DNA of 64,000 bases, taken from NCBI GenBank assembly GCA_017304655.1, contig JAFKLY010000005.1, forward strand, positions 124,001 to 188,000, read 5' to 3'. The DNA is from Sphingomonas sp. Its GTDB lineage: Bacteria > Pseudomonadota > Alphaproteobacteria > Sphingomonadales > Sphingomonadaceae. Within the stretch, counting starts at the first letter, position 1. Each line of letters starts with the position of its first letter. Position numbers and translations under genes: made by a program. Under the pieces are notes generated by a model that was not told the origin of the DNA, searched no databases, and worked only from the letters and a program-made list of their open reading frames with translations. This document shows, one piece after another, positions 55,322-64,000 of the stretch.

Positions 55322-55658
55322 CGGCCCGCCTCTTCACCGGCAAATCACGCGGACAAGACTGCCGACACGCCTGTTTTCAGGCGGTTCACAGCCCTTGTCA
55401 TAAATCTAACAGCCATTGTCATCGGACAGGCGCGGTCTGTCCGCGATAGGGTTTCCTCGCAACATCGGTCCGCGTGGGGCCGGAGCAACGGCCTCTCCGG
55501 GTGGCCCGCTCCGGTAGTGGGCGGCGGTCGCGAAGTGGCATGGGCGCTTTGCGACATGGTCGGGCGGCACGGGAATGCGACCCCCCGGTGCCGCCCGGCC
55601 AGCGCACGCGTGGACGGATCGTTGTGCGCCCCGCGCAAGCGGATATACGGGAACCTCG
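55322..55658. other. Regulatory region upstream of the response regulator gene
   Basis: 337 bases without a gene. It starts with a perfect hairpin CGCCTG-TTTT-CAGGCG (55368-55383) after glcB, which may be a weak terminator. Right after it come two 16-bp direct repeats (55386-55422). The remaining part is GC-rich with no clear promoter boxes. Confidence 0.5.
55386..55422 (+). repeat. Two 16-bp direct repeats spaced 21 bp (putative response-regulator site)
   Basis: TCACAGCCCTTGTCAT (55386-55401) and TAACAGCCATTGTCAT (55407-55422) match at 14 of 16 positions. Start-to-start distance is 21 bp, two helical turns. This suits head-to-tail binding of an OmpR-class dimer. The first copy plus the following bases also resembles a Pho box (TTGTCATAAATCTAACAG). 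Confidence 0.55.
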
Positions 55659-56345
55659 ATGACCAGCCTCAACATCCTCTATGTCGAAGATGACATTCTC
55701 GCCGCGTCCACCGTGCAGACGCTGATGGCGCAGAGCGGGGAGCAACTGAACTGGGAGCAATCCGGCCGGGCCGGCCTGCAACGGGCGGCGGCCGAGCCGT
55801 TCGACGTGATCATCCTCGACCGGATGCTTCCCGATCTCGACGGGCTGGCCATCGTCTCGCGCCTGCGCGCGGCGGGCGTGGAAACGCCGGTGCTCATGCT
55901 CTCCGCGCTGGGCCGCAGCGAGAACCGGATCGAGGGGCTGGACGCCGGCGTCGACGATTATCTCGCCAAACCCTATGAACCGCAGGAGTTGCTCGCCCGG
56001 GTTCGCGCGCTGCATCGCCGCTCGGCCGGCAAGGTGCATGGCGCGGTGATCATCTATGGCGCGCTCGAATGCCATGTGAAGGCGCGCACGGCGTTCCGCA
56101 ACGGCCGGCATATCGCGCTCAGTCCGCGCGAGTTCGAGCTGTTCCGCTATTTCATGGAGAATGCGGGCGAGACGGTGACGCGCGAAATGCTGCTGCGCGA
56201 CGTGTGGAACATGAACTTTGATCCGCAGACCAACGTCGTCGACGTCAATATCGGTCGGCTGCGCCGCAAGCTCGAAGAGGGTTTCAAGACCTCCGCGCTT
56301 GAGACGATCTGGGGTGCAGGCTACCGGCTGATCGCCTGCGAATGA
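55659..56345 (+). CDS. OmpR-family response regulator
   Basis: 228 aa from the ATG at 55659 (MTSLNILYVEDDILAASTVQ). The receiver has acidic VEDD, phospho-acceptor Asp in DVIILDRMLPDLDGL and Lys in DYLAKPYEPQE. The winged-helix effector domain contains IALSPREFELFRYFMENAGETVT and TNVVDVNIGRLRRKLEEG, ending TIWGAGYRLIACE. It is the first gene of a three-gene operon with a kinase and a lipoprotein; the ATGA overlap with the kinase gene gives coupling. The CzcR/CopR/QseB-like class is likely. Confidence 0.93.
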   Translation: MTSLNILYVEDDILAASTVQTLMAQSGEQLNWEQSGRAGLQRAAAEPFDVIILDRMLPDLDGLAIVSRLRAAGVETPVLMLSALGRSENRIEGLDAGVDDYLAKPYEPQELLARVRALHRRSAGKVHGAVIIYGALECHVKARTAFRNGRHIALSPREFELFRYFMENAGETVTREMLLRDVWNMNFDPQTNVVDVNIGRLRRKLEEGFKTSALETIWGAGYRLIACE

Positions 56346-57697
56346 CGCCAGTCGCGCCGCCCAAGCGCCGACAGTCGATCGTCTGGCGGATTGCCAGCGC
56401 CTCGCTGGCGGTTGCGATTCTGGCGCTCGCGCTGCTCTATGCCGTGTCTTTCTCCGCCGTGGAGCGCAGCGCGCGCGAGGCACTTGCCGCGACTGTAACG
56501 ACGGATCTGGCCGGTCTGATCGATATCCATGCCAGCGGCGGGCAGGCCGAGCTCGCGCGCCGCGTGGCCGACCGCAAGGATGTCGTGAGCCTGGAAGGGC
56601 GGCGCCCGCATTATCTGATCGCGCGCGCGGACGGGACACGCATCGCCGGGGATGTCAGCGCCTGGCCCGCGCTCTCCGCGCCGCTCTCCGAGCAGGGCTA
56701 TGTGACGCTGGCCGACGGCACGCCGGTCTATGCCCGCGCCGCCCGGCTTGCCCCCGATCTCCAGCTTCTCGTCGCGCGCGAATATGCGCAGGACCGCGAG
56801 ACGCTGCACCGTCTCAGCCGCATCTTCCTGGGCGTCGGCGCGGCAATCGTGGTCTCGGTGGGGCTGCTCGCGGCGCTCATGGCGCGGGGGCTTGCCAAGC
56901 GGATCGACCGGATCAACGAAGGGCTGCGCGCCGCGGCCGAGGGCTATCCGGCCGCACTGGACAGCCCGAACACGCCGGGCGACGAGGTCGACGAGCTAGC
57001 GCGGCAAGGCGCGCGGCTGCTGGCGCGGCAGGCCAATCTGGTGCGCGTGCAAAAGCATGTGTCCGATCATGTCGCTCATGAGATTCGCACGCCGCTCATG
57101 CATCTGGACGGGCGGCTGGCGACGGCGCTGCAGGAGCGGCCCGAGCCGGGTGGCAGCGGCGCCCTCTCCCGCTCGCGCAGTGACATCAAGGCGATCGTCG
57201 CCATGCTCGATTCGCTGCTGGACATCGCGTCGAACGAGGGCCGACGGGGCGATCTGGCCGGTCTGGCCGAGCTGGATCTGTCCGCGCTGCTCACCGATCT
57301 TGCCGCGCTGTATGAAGGGAGCATCGAGGAAGCGGGGCTGACGCTGGAAACGCAGGTTGCGCCGGGCGTGACCATGCTTGGCGAGCGGATGCAGATCGTG
57401 CGGCTGGTGTCCAACCTGCTCGACAATGCGATCAAATATGTGCCGGCTGGCGGGCGCGTCTCGCTCAGCCTCGCGCCGGGTCCGCGCATGACCGTGGCCG
57501 ACGATGGGCCGGGCATCCCCCGTGAGGACCGCGCGCGCATCTTCGAGCGGTTTGCGCGGAGCGCCGGTCAGGTGTCGCAACCGGGCCATGGCCTGGGCCT
57601 CGCTCTTGCGCGCGCTATCGCGCAGCGGCATGGACTGGTGCTGCGTCTTGCGGAGAGCGACCGGGGCGCCTGTTTCGTGGTGGAGCCGGAAGCCTGA
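56342..57697 (+). CDS. Sensor histidine kinase
   Basis: 451 aa. TM1 is at about 18-38, with a periplasmic domain of about 115 residues rich in Ala/Arg (ARADGTRIAGDVSAWPALSA). TM2 is at about 160-182, followed by a HAMP-like linker. HisKA carries the phospho-acceptor His in VSDHVAHEIRTPLMHLDG. The ATPase domain contains NLLDNAIKYVPAGG, VADDGPGIPREDRARIFERFAR, and GHGLGLALARAIAQRHG. Cognate partner of the preceding regulator. Confidence 0.93.
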   Translation: MTPVAPPKRRQSIVWRIASASLAVAILALALLYAVSFSAVERSAREALAATVTTDLAGLIDIHASGGQAELARRVADRKDVVSLEGRRPHYLIARADGTRIAGDVSAWPALSAPLSEQGYVTLADGTPVYARAARLAPDLQLLVAREYAQDRETLHRLSRIFLGVGAAIVVSVGLLAALMARGLAKRIDRINEGLRAAAEGYPAALDSPNTPGDEVDELARQGARLLARQANLVRVQKHVSDHVAHEIRTPLMHLDGRLATALQERPEPGGSGALSRSRSDIKAIVAMLDSLLDIASNEGRRGDLAGLAELDLSALLTDLAALYEGSIEEAGLTLETQVAPGVTMLGERMQIVRLVSNLLDNAIKYVPAGGRVSLSLAPGPRMTVADDGPGIPREDRARIFERFARSAGQVSQPGHGLGLALARAIAQRHGLVLRLAESDRGACFVVEPEA

Positions 57698-58278
57698 TGA
57701 AGTCCCTTCTCCTGCCGGGTCTTGCCGCTGCGCTGCTCGCTGGCTGTGTCCATGCGCCGGGCCCGCCGCTCACCGCCGCCGATTATGTCGCTGACATGCC
57801 GGCGCAGGGTGTGGTCGATCTCCTTGCCATCGCGGATCGCGCGGCGCGGGACGGTGCCCGTGATGCGCCACGCCTTGCCGCCGCGCTGGTTGCGCTGGAT
57901 AGCTATGGGGCCCGCCCGGCGGAGACGGCTGGCGATCCTGTGCCGGCCTGGCGCGCGTCCCTGCCGGCCAGCGCTGTGCCGCCCATGCGGGGGCGCGTGC
58001 TCGGGCCGGCCTATCGCAAGGGCGTGCTGGAGCCGGGCGCGACGGTGCGGCTGGACCAGCTGTTCGACGGCGGCCGGCAGGCGCGGGTGGCGGTTGCCAC
58101 CCCCGATGAGGGCGAACTCGGCATCGCCGTGCTGGATGGCAGCGGAAAGCCGATCTGCCCTTCTCATCTTGGCCAGCGCGGGCAGTGCAAGTGGGTGCCG
58201 CCCTATAGTGGCCGGCACCAGATCGTGCTCAGCAACCCCGGCTCGGCGCGCTCGACCTATTATCTCGCGATTGATTGA
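57697..58278 (+). CDS. Putative lipoprotein of the two-component operon
   Basis: 193 aa. A lipoprotein signal MKSLLLPGLAAALLAGC with lipobox LLAGC (Cys at residue 17), then an Ala-rich helical part (residues 30-75). A C-terminal beta-rich domain (about 85-193) contains two further Cys in ICPSHLGQRGQCKWVPPYSG and ends RSTYYLAID. I do not recognise a family. The start overlaps the kinase stop by one base (TGATG), so it is co-translated and may act as a periplasmic signal modulator of the kinase. Confidence 0.75.
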   Translation: MKSLLLPGLAAALLAGCVHAPGPPLTAADYVADMPAQGVVDLLAIADRAARDGARDAPRLAAALVALDSYGARPAETAGDPVPAWRASLPASAVPPMRGRVLGPAYRKGVLEPGATVRLDQLFDGGRQARVAVATPDEGELGIAVLDGSGKPICPSHLGQRGQCKWVPPYSGRHQIVLSNPGSARSTYYLAID

Positions 58279-58529
58279 TCCTTCATAACTCATTGAAGGA
58301 AAATCGTTTCTCCTGACGTCGCGATCGTCCGTTGTCGCGGATGACTCCTTGCAGCAATCGTTGATCGCCGCGACGGAGATACGGTTGGGCCGGCTCGGAA
58401 AGTGCATCTGAATCGTTCCGTCACGGATAAGTCAGGCGAGCCGCTTTCGATCACCCAGAGGACGATGATCCGGAAACGCATGTCGGCGAGAGCCACGCGC
58501 CCCGGATCAAAGTCAGGGGGAGGATCATC

Positions 58530-61500
58530 GTGTATCTGCACAAAATTCATCGCGCCGGGACGCCAGCCAGAGCTCTGGCTGGAGCCTCCATGGTGTCCGC
58601 GCTTGCGCTTGCGCTCGGCCTGGCCGGTCCTGCGGCGGCGCAGGACGGCAGCCGACCGGAGGCTGACGACGGCGAGGCGGCGGCTGTCATCGTCACCGGC
58701 ACGCGCATCAAGCGCAATGGCTTTAACGAGCCGACGCCGGCCACGGTCATCGGCGGCGATCTCATGGCTGATCTGGGTCAGGTCAACATTGCCGAGACGC
58801 TGAAGCTCATTCCGCAGAACTCCAACTTCCAGTCGGATGCGGTTGCGGGCATCACGGCCGGTGCGAATGTCGGCGCCTCGTTCGTCAACCTGCGCGGCCT
58901 CAACCCCTATAACGGGACGCGCACGCTCACCCTGGTCAATTCCCGCCGGTTCATCCCGACCTCGGATGGCGGCGCGATCGACATGAATATGATTCCCTCG
59001 GCGATGATTCAGCGCGTGGAGACCGTCACCGGCGGTGCCTCGGCGGCTTATGGTTCGGATGCGATCGCCGGCGTCGTCAACGTCATTCTCGATACCGGGT
59101 TCGAGGGGATCAAGGCGCAGGTCGATTATGGCCAGACGACCCGAGGTGACGGCGAAAGCTACCACGCAGCGCTGATGGGCGGCACCAGCTTTGGCGGCAA
59201 TCGCGGTCACATCGTCGCCGGCATCGAATATCAGAAGAATCTGGGCATCGGCGATTGCGCCAAGGTCCGCCTGTGGTGCGCGGAGAGCTGGGACATCTTC
59301 ACCAATTCGAACAGCATCCTGCCCGGCACCACGGCCCGCTCGGGCTACAACATTCCCGGATCGCCGACTTACGGCCTGCCGAACTTCGTGATCGCACCGG
59401 GCTCCAAGCAGGCGTTCAACGATCCACGCGGCGTGGTGCGCGATGCGACGGTCACGGCGGCGGCGGCGCGCTACAAGCGCTTCAACGACAATGGCACGGG
59501 CGTGGTTCAGTTCGATCCCGGCCGTTTCCTCGGCGCCGCACTGATCGGCCCGCGCCAGGGTGGCGATGGCGCCTCGACCTATGACGACAGCGACATCCAG
59601 ACGCCGGTGAAGCGCTGGGTGGGCTATATCTATGGCGAATATGAGCTGACCGACACGCTCAAGCTGCAGACTGAGCTGACCTATGCGCAGCGCACCGCCT
59701 CCAACAGCAGCTACATCACCGGCCCGCGCTCGACCTTCCTCGTAAAGCCGGACAACCCCTATATCCCGGCCGATCTGCGCACGCTGCTGGCCGGTACGCA
59801 GTTCAGCCTGGGCAAGGATCTCGACGGCGTGCTGACCTCCGTCAACAGCGCCGAGGCCCGCGTGTTCCGTGGTCTCATCGGCCTGGAAGGCAAGCTGTTC
59901 GGCGACTGGACCTGGGACGCTTATTATCAGTACGGCAACAACAAGCGCCATCAGGACCGGACCAACAACCGGGTCAACCTGCCGTTCCAATATGCGCTCG
60001 ATGCCGTCGACGAGGGACTGGTCAGGACCGGCGTTGCCAATGGCAACATCGTCTGCCGCGAGCTGACCAAGGCCGCGCCTGATCCGCGTGCGCAGGGCTG
60101 CAAGCCGATGAACCTCTTCGGCCTCAACAATGTCAGCCAGGCCTCGCTGGCTTATGTTTATCGGCCTGTGGTCGAAGACTTCAAATACACCCAGCATGTC
60201 CTTTCCGCCTCGGCCAACGGCTCGGTGTTCGAGGGCTGGGGCGCCGGCGCGATCACGGCGGCTGCGGGCCTCGACTACCGCGCCGAAGGCGGCGACGTGA
60301 CGCACGGGAATATTCCCGACTATAACGACTACGCCTTCACCTTCGGCCTCGATTATTCGGGCGACATCACCGTTCTGGAGAGCTTCGGCGAGCTCAACGT
60401 GCCGGTGTTCAAGAATGCGCCGATCGGCGACTCGTTCGAGCTCAACGGCGCGATGCGCTACACGCGCAATCACGCGCGCAACAATGACTCCAAGGAAGAG
60501 AAGACCTCCGAGGCGGTGAGCTGGAAAGTCTCGGGCGTCTATGACGTGACGGGTGGTTTCCGCCTGCGCGCTTCCCGCTCGCGCGACATTCGCGCGGCCG
60601 GCTTCCGCGAGCTGTTCCTGCGCAATGTGCCGACCGAATCGGGTTCGACCAGCGGTCTTGTCGACAATCCGGCAATTCCGGGCTCGCCGCAGACGGGCGA
60701 CGATCCCACGCCGATCCTGAATGGCGGCAGCTTCGCGCTCACGCCGGAGAAGGCGGACACGACCACGCTCGGCGCAGTCTTCTCGCCGCCCTTCATTCCG
60801 GGCCTGCGGATGTCGCTCGACTGGTACCAGATCAAGATTCGCGACGCGGTGACGACACTGGGCGGGCAGCGCATCGTCGATTTCTGCGGCCAGTATAATC
60901 TGTTCTGCGATCGCATAACATATGGCGCGGCCGGCAAGACGGACATCACCTTCATCGATGCCCGTCAGGTCAATCTCGCCAAGCTGGAAGTGCGCGGCTT
61001 CGATATCGAGGTCGACTATCGCCTCGCGCTCGCCGACGTGAAGGCGGGCTGGACCGGATCGCTGAACTTCCGCGTGCTCGGCAACCACCAATATGACTTC
61101 ATCAGCCAGGCCAACCAGGCGGTGCCGGAAATCGACTATGCCGGCCAGTCCGGCCCCGTCGGCGACGGTGGCGATTTCAATCCCGCGCCGCCGTGGGTCT
61201 GGAATGCCTTCGTCACTTACGACAATGCCGGCTTCAACACGACCTTGTCCTGGCGGCGCTACAGCGAGGGCATCTACAACGTCCAGCGCATCGGTCCGGA
61301 AGATGCCGGCTATTCGCCGCAGCTCACCAATTCCATCACCACCAACCGGGTGAAGGGCGCGAGCTATTTCAACATCGCCATGTCCTACCAGATCCCGCTG
61401 GGTGGCACGGGCGACCGCTCGATCGAGCTGTTCGGATCGCTGGACAATATCTTCGATCGGACCCCGCCTGTTTCGCCGGGCGGCGGCGGCGGCGGCGGGT

Positions 61501-61577
61501 CCAACTATCCGACCAACCCGGTCTATTTCGACACGTTCGGATCGAAATGGCGGGCGGGCATTCGCATCCGCTACTGA
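58530..61577 (+). CDS. TonB-dependent outer-membrane receptor
   Basis: 1015 aa from a GTG at 58530 preceded by GGGGGAGGA. Signal peptide ends GPAAAQDG. TonB-box-like AVIVTGTRIKRNGFNEPTPATVI is followed by a plug with SFVNLRGLNPYNGTRTLTLVNSRRF and GGASAAYGSDAIAGVVNVIL. The barrel has RLRASRSRDIRAAGFRELFL and a glycine-rich loop (SPGGGGGGGSNYP) just before the last strand, ending KWRAGIRIRY. It has no substrate-specific neighbours; the two-component operon lies directly upstream and could control it. Confidence 0.93.
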   Translation: MYLHKIHRAGTPARALAGASMVSALALALGLAGPAAAQDGSRPEADDGEAAAVIVTGTRIKRNGFNEPTPATVIGGDLMADLGQVNIAETLKLIPQNSNFQSDAVAGITAGANVGASFVNLRGLNPYNGTRTLTLVNSRRFIPTSDGGAIDMNMIPSAMIQRVETVTGGASAAYGSDAIAGVVNVILDTGFEGIKAQVDYGQTTRGDGESYHAALMGGTSFGGNRGHIVAGIEYQKNLGIGDCAKVRLWCAESWDIFTNSNSILPGTTARSGYNIPGSPTYGLPNFVIAPGSKQAFNDPRGVVRDATVTAAAARYKRFNDNGTGVVQFDPGRFLGAALIGPRQGGDGASTYDDSDIQTPVKRWVGYIYGEYELTDTLKLQTELTYAQRTASNSSYITGPRSTFLVKPDNPYIPADLRTLLAGTQFSLGKDLDGVLTSVNSAEARVFRGLIGLEGKLFGDWTWDAYYQYGNNKRHQDRTNNRVNLPFQYALDAVDEGLVRTGVANGNIVCRELTKAAPDPRAQGCKPMNLFGLNNVSQASLAYVYRPVVEDFKYTQHVLSASANGSVFEGWGAGAITAAAGLDYRAEGGDVTHGNIPDYNDYAFTFGLDYSGDITVLESFGELNVPVFKNAPIGDSFELNGAMRYTRNHARNNDSKEEKTSEAVSWKVSGVYDVTGGFRLRASRSRDIRAAGFRELFLRNVPTESGSTSGLVDNPAIPGSPQTGDDPTPILNGGSFALTPEKADTTTLGAVFSPPFIPGLRMSLDWYQIKIRDAVTTLGGQRIVDFCGQYNLFCDRITYGAAGKTDITFIDARQVNLAKLEVRGFDIEVDYRLALADVKAGWTGSLNFRVLGNHQYDFISQANQAVPEIDYAGQSGPVGDGGDFNPAPPWVWNAFVTYDNAGFNTTLSWRRYSEGIYNVQRIGPEDAGYSPQLTNSITTNRVKGASYFNIAMSYQIPLGGTGDRSIELFGSLDNIFDRTPPVSPGGGGGGGSNYPTNPVYFDTFGSKWRAGIRIRY

Positions 61578-61625
61578 ACGGCATGCGCCGGGCGGGGTAA
61601 CCCGTGCGCCACCGACGCGATGGAG

Positions 61626-61659
61626 ATCGCCGGGCACGGAGGCGGGCCCGGCGATTTTT
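61626..61659 (+). terminator. Rho-independent terminator of the TonB-dependent receptor gene
   Basis: ATCGCCGGGC (61626-61635) pairs with GCCCGGCGAT (61646-61655), 10-nt loop, followed by TTTT (61656-61659). It lies 48 nt after the stop codon. Confidence 0.9.
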
Positions 61660-62093
61660 CAATCCGGCTTCGGGAAAATCCGCGCGTGGCGCGGGGCTGA
61701 GCGGACGGGCGCGACGGCGCCGCGCGATGGGCGCGCGGGCCGGTCCAACAGCGTGTCGGCGCCGGAAGTTCACGAAGTTCACGACACGGGGGTGTGAACT
61801 TACGCTTCCCTTGCCTCTCGCGGACCACGCATTGGACGGACGCCAGCGTTCGTCCCGCCAAGTCTGTCGCCGGATTTGTGACATGCTGCCATGAGAATGA
61901 GCCGCTTCTCCCCTGACCTGCCATGGCGGGAGGGGTGTAGGACAGAGGGAAAGTGCGTTGGATGGGAGGGCCCAGTCTGCCCTCCCCGTTTCATACCGGG
62001 CAGGTCGCAGGAACGACGCGGGCGGGTATCGAGGAGCCGTATCGAAGCCTCCCGACGTGCGGGCCCTGCCCCACGCCGACGCCGCGCGCCGAT
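61660..62093. other. Intergenic region with repeats, no gene recognised
   Basis: 434 bases between the receptor terminator and the alcohol dehydrogenase stop. It contains a GAAGTTCAC tandem repeat with an inverted copy (61765-61801) and a perfect hairpin GGGAGGGC / GCCCTCCC (61964-61986) that may terminate the minus-strand dehydrogenase gene. Open frames look like GC-rich noise. Confidence 0.5.
61765..61801. repeat. GAAGTTCAC tandem repeat with inverted copy
   Basis: GAAGTTCAC occurs twice in direct contact (61765-61773, 61774-61782). A GTGAACTT inverted copy at 61794-61801 can fold back on either unit. Similar short repeats may be dispersed intergenic elements in sphingomonads (recollection, not checked). 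Confidence 0.55.
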
Positions 62094-63248
62094 TTACAGG
62101 GCGGCCTCGTAAATGCGTGCCGCATCGTCCTCGGTCATGTCGCGCAGGTTGCGTTCGAGCAGGCGCGTCACTTTCATGGCGGAGCTGGCCATATGAGGAA
62201 TGGCGTTGGCGCTGATGCCCATGCCGGAGAGGCCGGCCGGGATGCCGATCCGGGCGGAGAGCTCGGCGACGAACTCGATGCCTGCCCGCGCCGTCGCTTC
62301 CTCGCTCGCGCCCTCGGCCACGCCCATGGCGCGGGCGATCTGCGCGTAGCGCCCCGGCGCGGCCGGCAGGTTGAAGCGCAGCACATGAGGCAGCAGGATG
62401 GAATTGGCGACGCCGTGCGGGATGTGGAACTCGCCGCCCAGCGGATAAGCGAGAGCATGAACCGCAGCGGTATTGACCGGGCCGAGGCACAGCCCGCCAT
62501 AATAGCTCGCGCGCAGCATCGCCTCGCGCGCGACCAGATCGGTGCCGTCCGTGCAGGCTCTTTCGAGGTGCGCGGCAATGAGGCGCATGCCGTCCAGTGC
62601 GAAGACGTCGACCATGGGATGAGCGAAGCGGTTGGCGAACGCCTCGATGCAATGGGTGAGCGCGTCCACACCGGTCGAGGCCGTCACCGCGCGCGGCATC
62701 GAGACTGTGAGCTCCGGGTCGAGATAGGCAAAGTCGGGCACGAGGAACGGGCTGACGACGCCTTTCTTGAGATCCTCCTCCTCGTCGCCGAGGATGGCGA
62801 TGGGCGTCACTTCGCTGCCGGTGCCGGCCGTGGTGGGGATGCAGGCGAGCGGCAATGCGCGCCCCGCCAGCAGATCGACGCCGATCGCCTGTTCGATTGT
62901 CTGGCGTCCGTCGATGAGAGCGGCCACGAGCTTGGCGACGTCCATGGCGCTACCGCCGCCCAGGCCGACAACCGCATCGGCCCGGCTCTGGCGCGCCTCG
63001 CGGGTGGCATCGTGGAAGTCCTGGATGGTCGGTTCGCCGGTCAGCGCGTCCCACACGGTGACGGCAAGGCCGCGATCTTCCAGCGCGCCGATCAGTGGCG
63101 CACACAGGCCGCGCGTGGGCGGTGTCGTGACGAGAAAAACGGAAGTGGCGCCGCGGGCGGCAAGATCGCCCGCACAGTCCAGCACCACGCCCTTTCCGAT
63201 CCTGACGGTCCCGACATTGTGAATCGTGACGGGGCGATTGAGGGTCAT
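62094..63248 (-). CDS. Iron-containing alcohol dehydrogenase
   Basis: 384 aa from the ATG at 63248 (MTLNRPVTIHNVGTVRIGKG). Group III Fe-ADH fold: VVGLGGGSAMDVAKLVAAL binds NAD(P), and IPTTAGTGSEVTPIAIL is the family core. The metal site lies in GVDALTHCIEAF and EFHIPHGVANSILLPHVLRFN. It oxidises or reduces short alcohols/aldehydes or hydroxyacids; maleylacetate-reductase-like relatives exist. An AraC-type regulator gene lies 114 nt upstream on the same strand and probably controls it. Confidence 0.92.
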   Translation of the reverse strand: MTLNRPVTIHNVGTVRIGKGVVLDCAGDLAARGATSVFLVTTPPTRGLCAPLIGALEDRGLAVTVWDALTGEPTIQDFHDATREARQSRADAVVGLGGGSAMDVAKLVAALIDGRQTIEQAIGVDLLAGRALPLACIPTTAGTGSEVTPIAILGDEEEDLKKGVVSPFLVPDFAYLDPELTVSMPRAVTASTGVDALTHCIEAFANRFAHPMVDVFALDGMRLIAAHLERACTDGTDLVAREAMLRASYYGGLCLGPVNTAAVHALAYPLGGEFHIPHGVANSILLPHVLRFNLPAAPGRYAQIARAMGVAEGASEEATARAGIEFVAELSARIGIPAGLSGMGISANAIPHMASSAMKVTRLLERNLRDMTEDDAARIYEAAL

Positions 63249-63362
63249 TCCGGGGTCCGTGGATTGCTGCAGCCTAAGCAATCCCTTTGCCGAACGAACG
63301 GACAGAACCGCTTGCACCAGGCGGAACTACGCGTTGAACCTGATGCGAGGGCGCGCGGACGG

Positions 63363-64000
63363 TCAGTCCGCCGCCGCCACGCTCTTGCCAACGGTCTGGG
63401 GCAGGCCGAGTTTCTCCCGGCGGAAGACGCGCGGTGCCTGGCCGAAGCGTTCGCGGAAGCTGCGCGCGAAATGCGGCGCCGAGTTGAAGCCCCACCCAAA
63501 GGCGATATCGGTGATGGTGAGATGCGCGCAGGCAGGATCCGCGATCTGTCGCGCGCATTCCTCCAGCCGGCGGCGCAGCACATAGGCCGAGACGGTCTCG
63601 TTGCCTGCGGCGAAGATCATCCGCAGATAGCGCGAGGACACCTTGAGGCGCGCCGCGATCAGGCCGGGGCTGAGGTCAGGTTCGCGCAGATTCTCCTCGA
63701 TGAACAGCCGCACGCGGGCATGGCGGCCGGTGAGCACTGCCGATGAGGTGATGAGATCGTCGAACGAGATAGCGAAGGCAGTGGCGACGGAGTCCAGCAG
63801 GTTGCGCGCCACGCGGTTGTGCACGGCCTCCGGCAGGCCGGCGGCCAGCTGGTCGAAGACGCCGCGGCACATCTCGGCCGCGCTTTCCGACAGGCCATCG
63901 TCGGCTCGCAGATGGCGTCCGCAAAATTGCTCCGGCGATGGCAGATGATCGCGGATGGTCCCGGCACTGGTACGGATCAGCATCAGCGACGCCGGGCTTT
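63363..64000 (-). CDS. AraC-family transcriptional regulator, 5' end cut by window edge
   Basis: The frame is open to the right window edge, so the N-terminus lies outside; the ATG at 63983 is internal to a longer domain. Visible: the end of an AraC-binding-like N-terminal domain (LIRTSAGTIRDHLPSPEQ), then the double HTH (from about 63700): LSPGLIAARLKVSSRYLRMIFAAGNETVSAYVLRRRLEEC, then HLTITDIAFGWGFNSAPHFARSFRERFGQAPRVFR. A likely regulator of the adjacent alcohol dehydrogenase gene. Confidence 0.88.
   Translation of the reverse strand, partial: SPASLMLIRTSAGTIRDHLPSPEQFCGRHLRADDGLSESAAEMCRGVFDQLAAGLPEAVHNRVARNLLDSVATAFAISFDDLITSSAVLTGRHARVRLFIEENLREPDLSPGLIAARLKVSSRYLRMIFAAGNETVSAYVLRRRLEECARQIADPACAHLTITDIAFGWGFNSAPHFARSFRERFGQAPRVFRREKLGLPQTVGKSVAAAD

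Noticed and set aside
55395..55412. Pho box controlling the two-component operon
   Set aside because: The 18-bp match to the Pho consensus is partial, and the larger 16-bp repeat explains the sequence better; left as an alternative within the finding.
58290..61637. 1115-codon open frame on the minus strand
   Set aside because: It is antisense to the TonB-dependent receptor at 58530; the sense frame has signal peptide, plug and barrel motifs, the antisense one has none.
1..64000. CRISPR arrays, insertion sequences, rRNA, prophage or replication origin
   Set aside because: No regularly spaced repeats, transposase or integrase motifs, rRNA segments, phage structural genes or DnaA-box clusters were seen while reading.

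Overview
The window looks like a chromosomal segment of a GC-rich alphaproteobacterium of the sphingomonad group (Sphingobium / Sphingomonas / Novosphingobium type). The evidence is inferred from gene content: large TonB-dependent receptors with a 'VTGSRI/TGTRI' start, a PEPAxWA-type C-terminal sorting tail, LigW-like decarboxylase homologues, an alphaproteobacterial SspB and strong GC third-position codon use. No rRNA, CRISPR array, insertion sequence or phage gene is visible. The single RNA gene is a tRNA-Thr(CGT).

Left part (1-11.8 kb, nearly all minus strand): a PAS_5 protein cut by the window edge; tRNA-Thr; a two-gene unit of ParD-like protein plus type I methionine aminopeptidase behind a 24-bp palindrome; a frameshifted remnant of a GH31 glycosidase; a four-gene Csu-type chaperone-usher pilus operon (spore coat U protein, chaperone, usher, spore coat U protein); a response regulator / sensor kinase pair followed by an L-type-lectin-like PEPAxWA protein; and a truncated LysR gene.

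Centre-left (11.8-21.2 kb) is the most unusual region. A MarR regulator sits between two divergent arms. One arm has an aromatic-acid MFS transporter plus a LigW-like amidohydrolase. The other has a Tat-signal ACMSD-like amidohydrolase, a TonB-dependent receptor and two further tandem LigW-like amidohydrolases. A near-identical 19-bp palindromic motif flanks the regulator gene on both sides. I infer uptake and non-oxidative decarboxylation of an aromatic carboxylate whose identity is unknown. No ring-cleavage genes are present.

Centre (21.2-35.7 kb): a complete kdp potassium operon (two small membrane ORFs, kdpF-A-B-C-D-E), a PAP2-like membrane protein, a cytochrome b561-YceI fusion, a secreted TPR-CHAT protease-like protein and sspB. 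Right of it (35.8-48.3 kb) is amino-acid metabolism: hisB-H-A-F-E with a HIT protein, an APC permease, a MetE-like methyltransferase behind tandem palindromes, a Bcr/CflA efflux pump, metX-GNAT-metW, and divergent hisC-tyrA.

The last part (48.3-64 kb) has RNase R, an outer-membrane beta-barrel protein with a structured leader, dapD, a GlcG-like protein with malate synthase G, an OmpR-type two-component system with a lipoprotein preceded by 16-bp direct repeats, a second TonB-dependent receptor, an iron-containing alcohol dehydrogenase and an AraC-family regulator cut by the right edge. All family assignments come from reading motifs. No database search was run.
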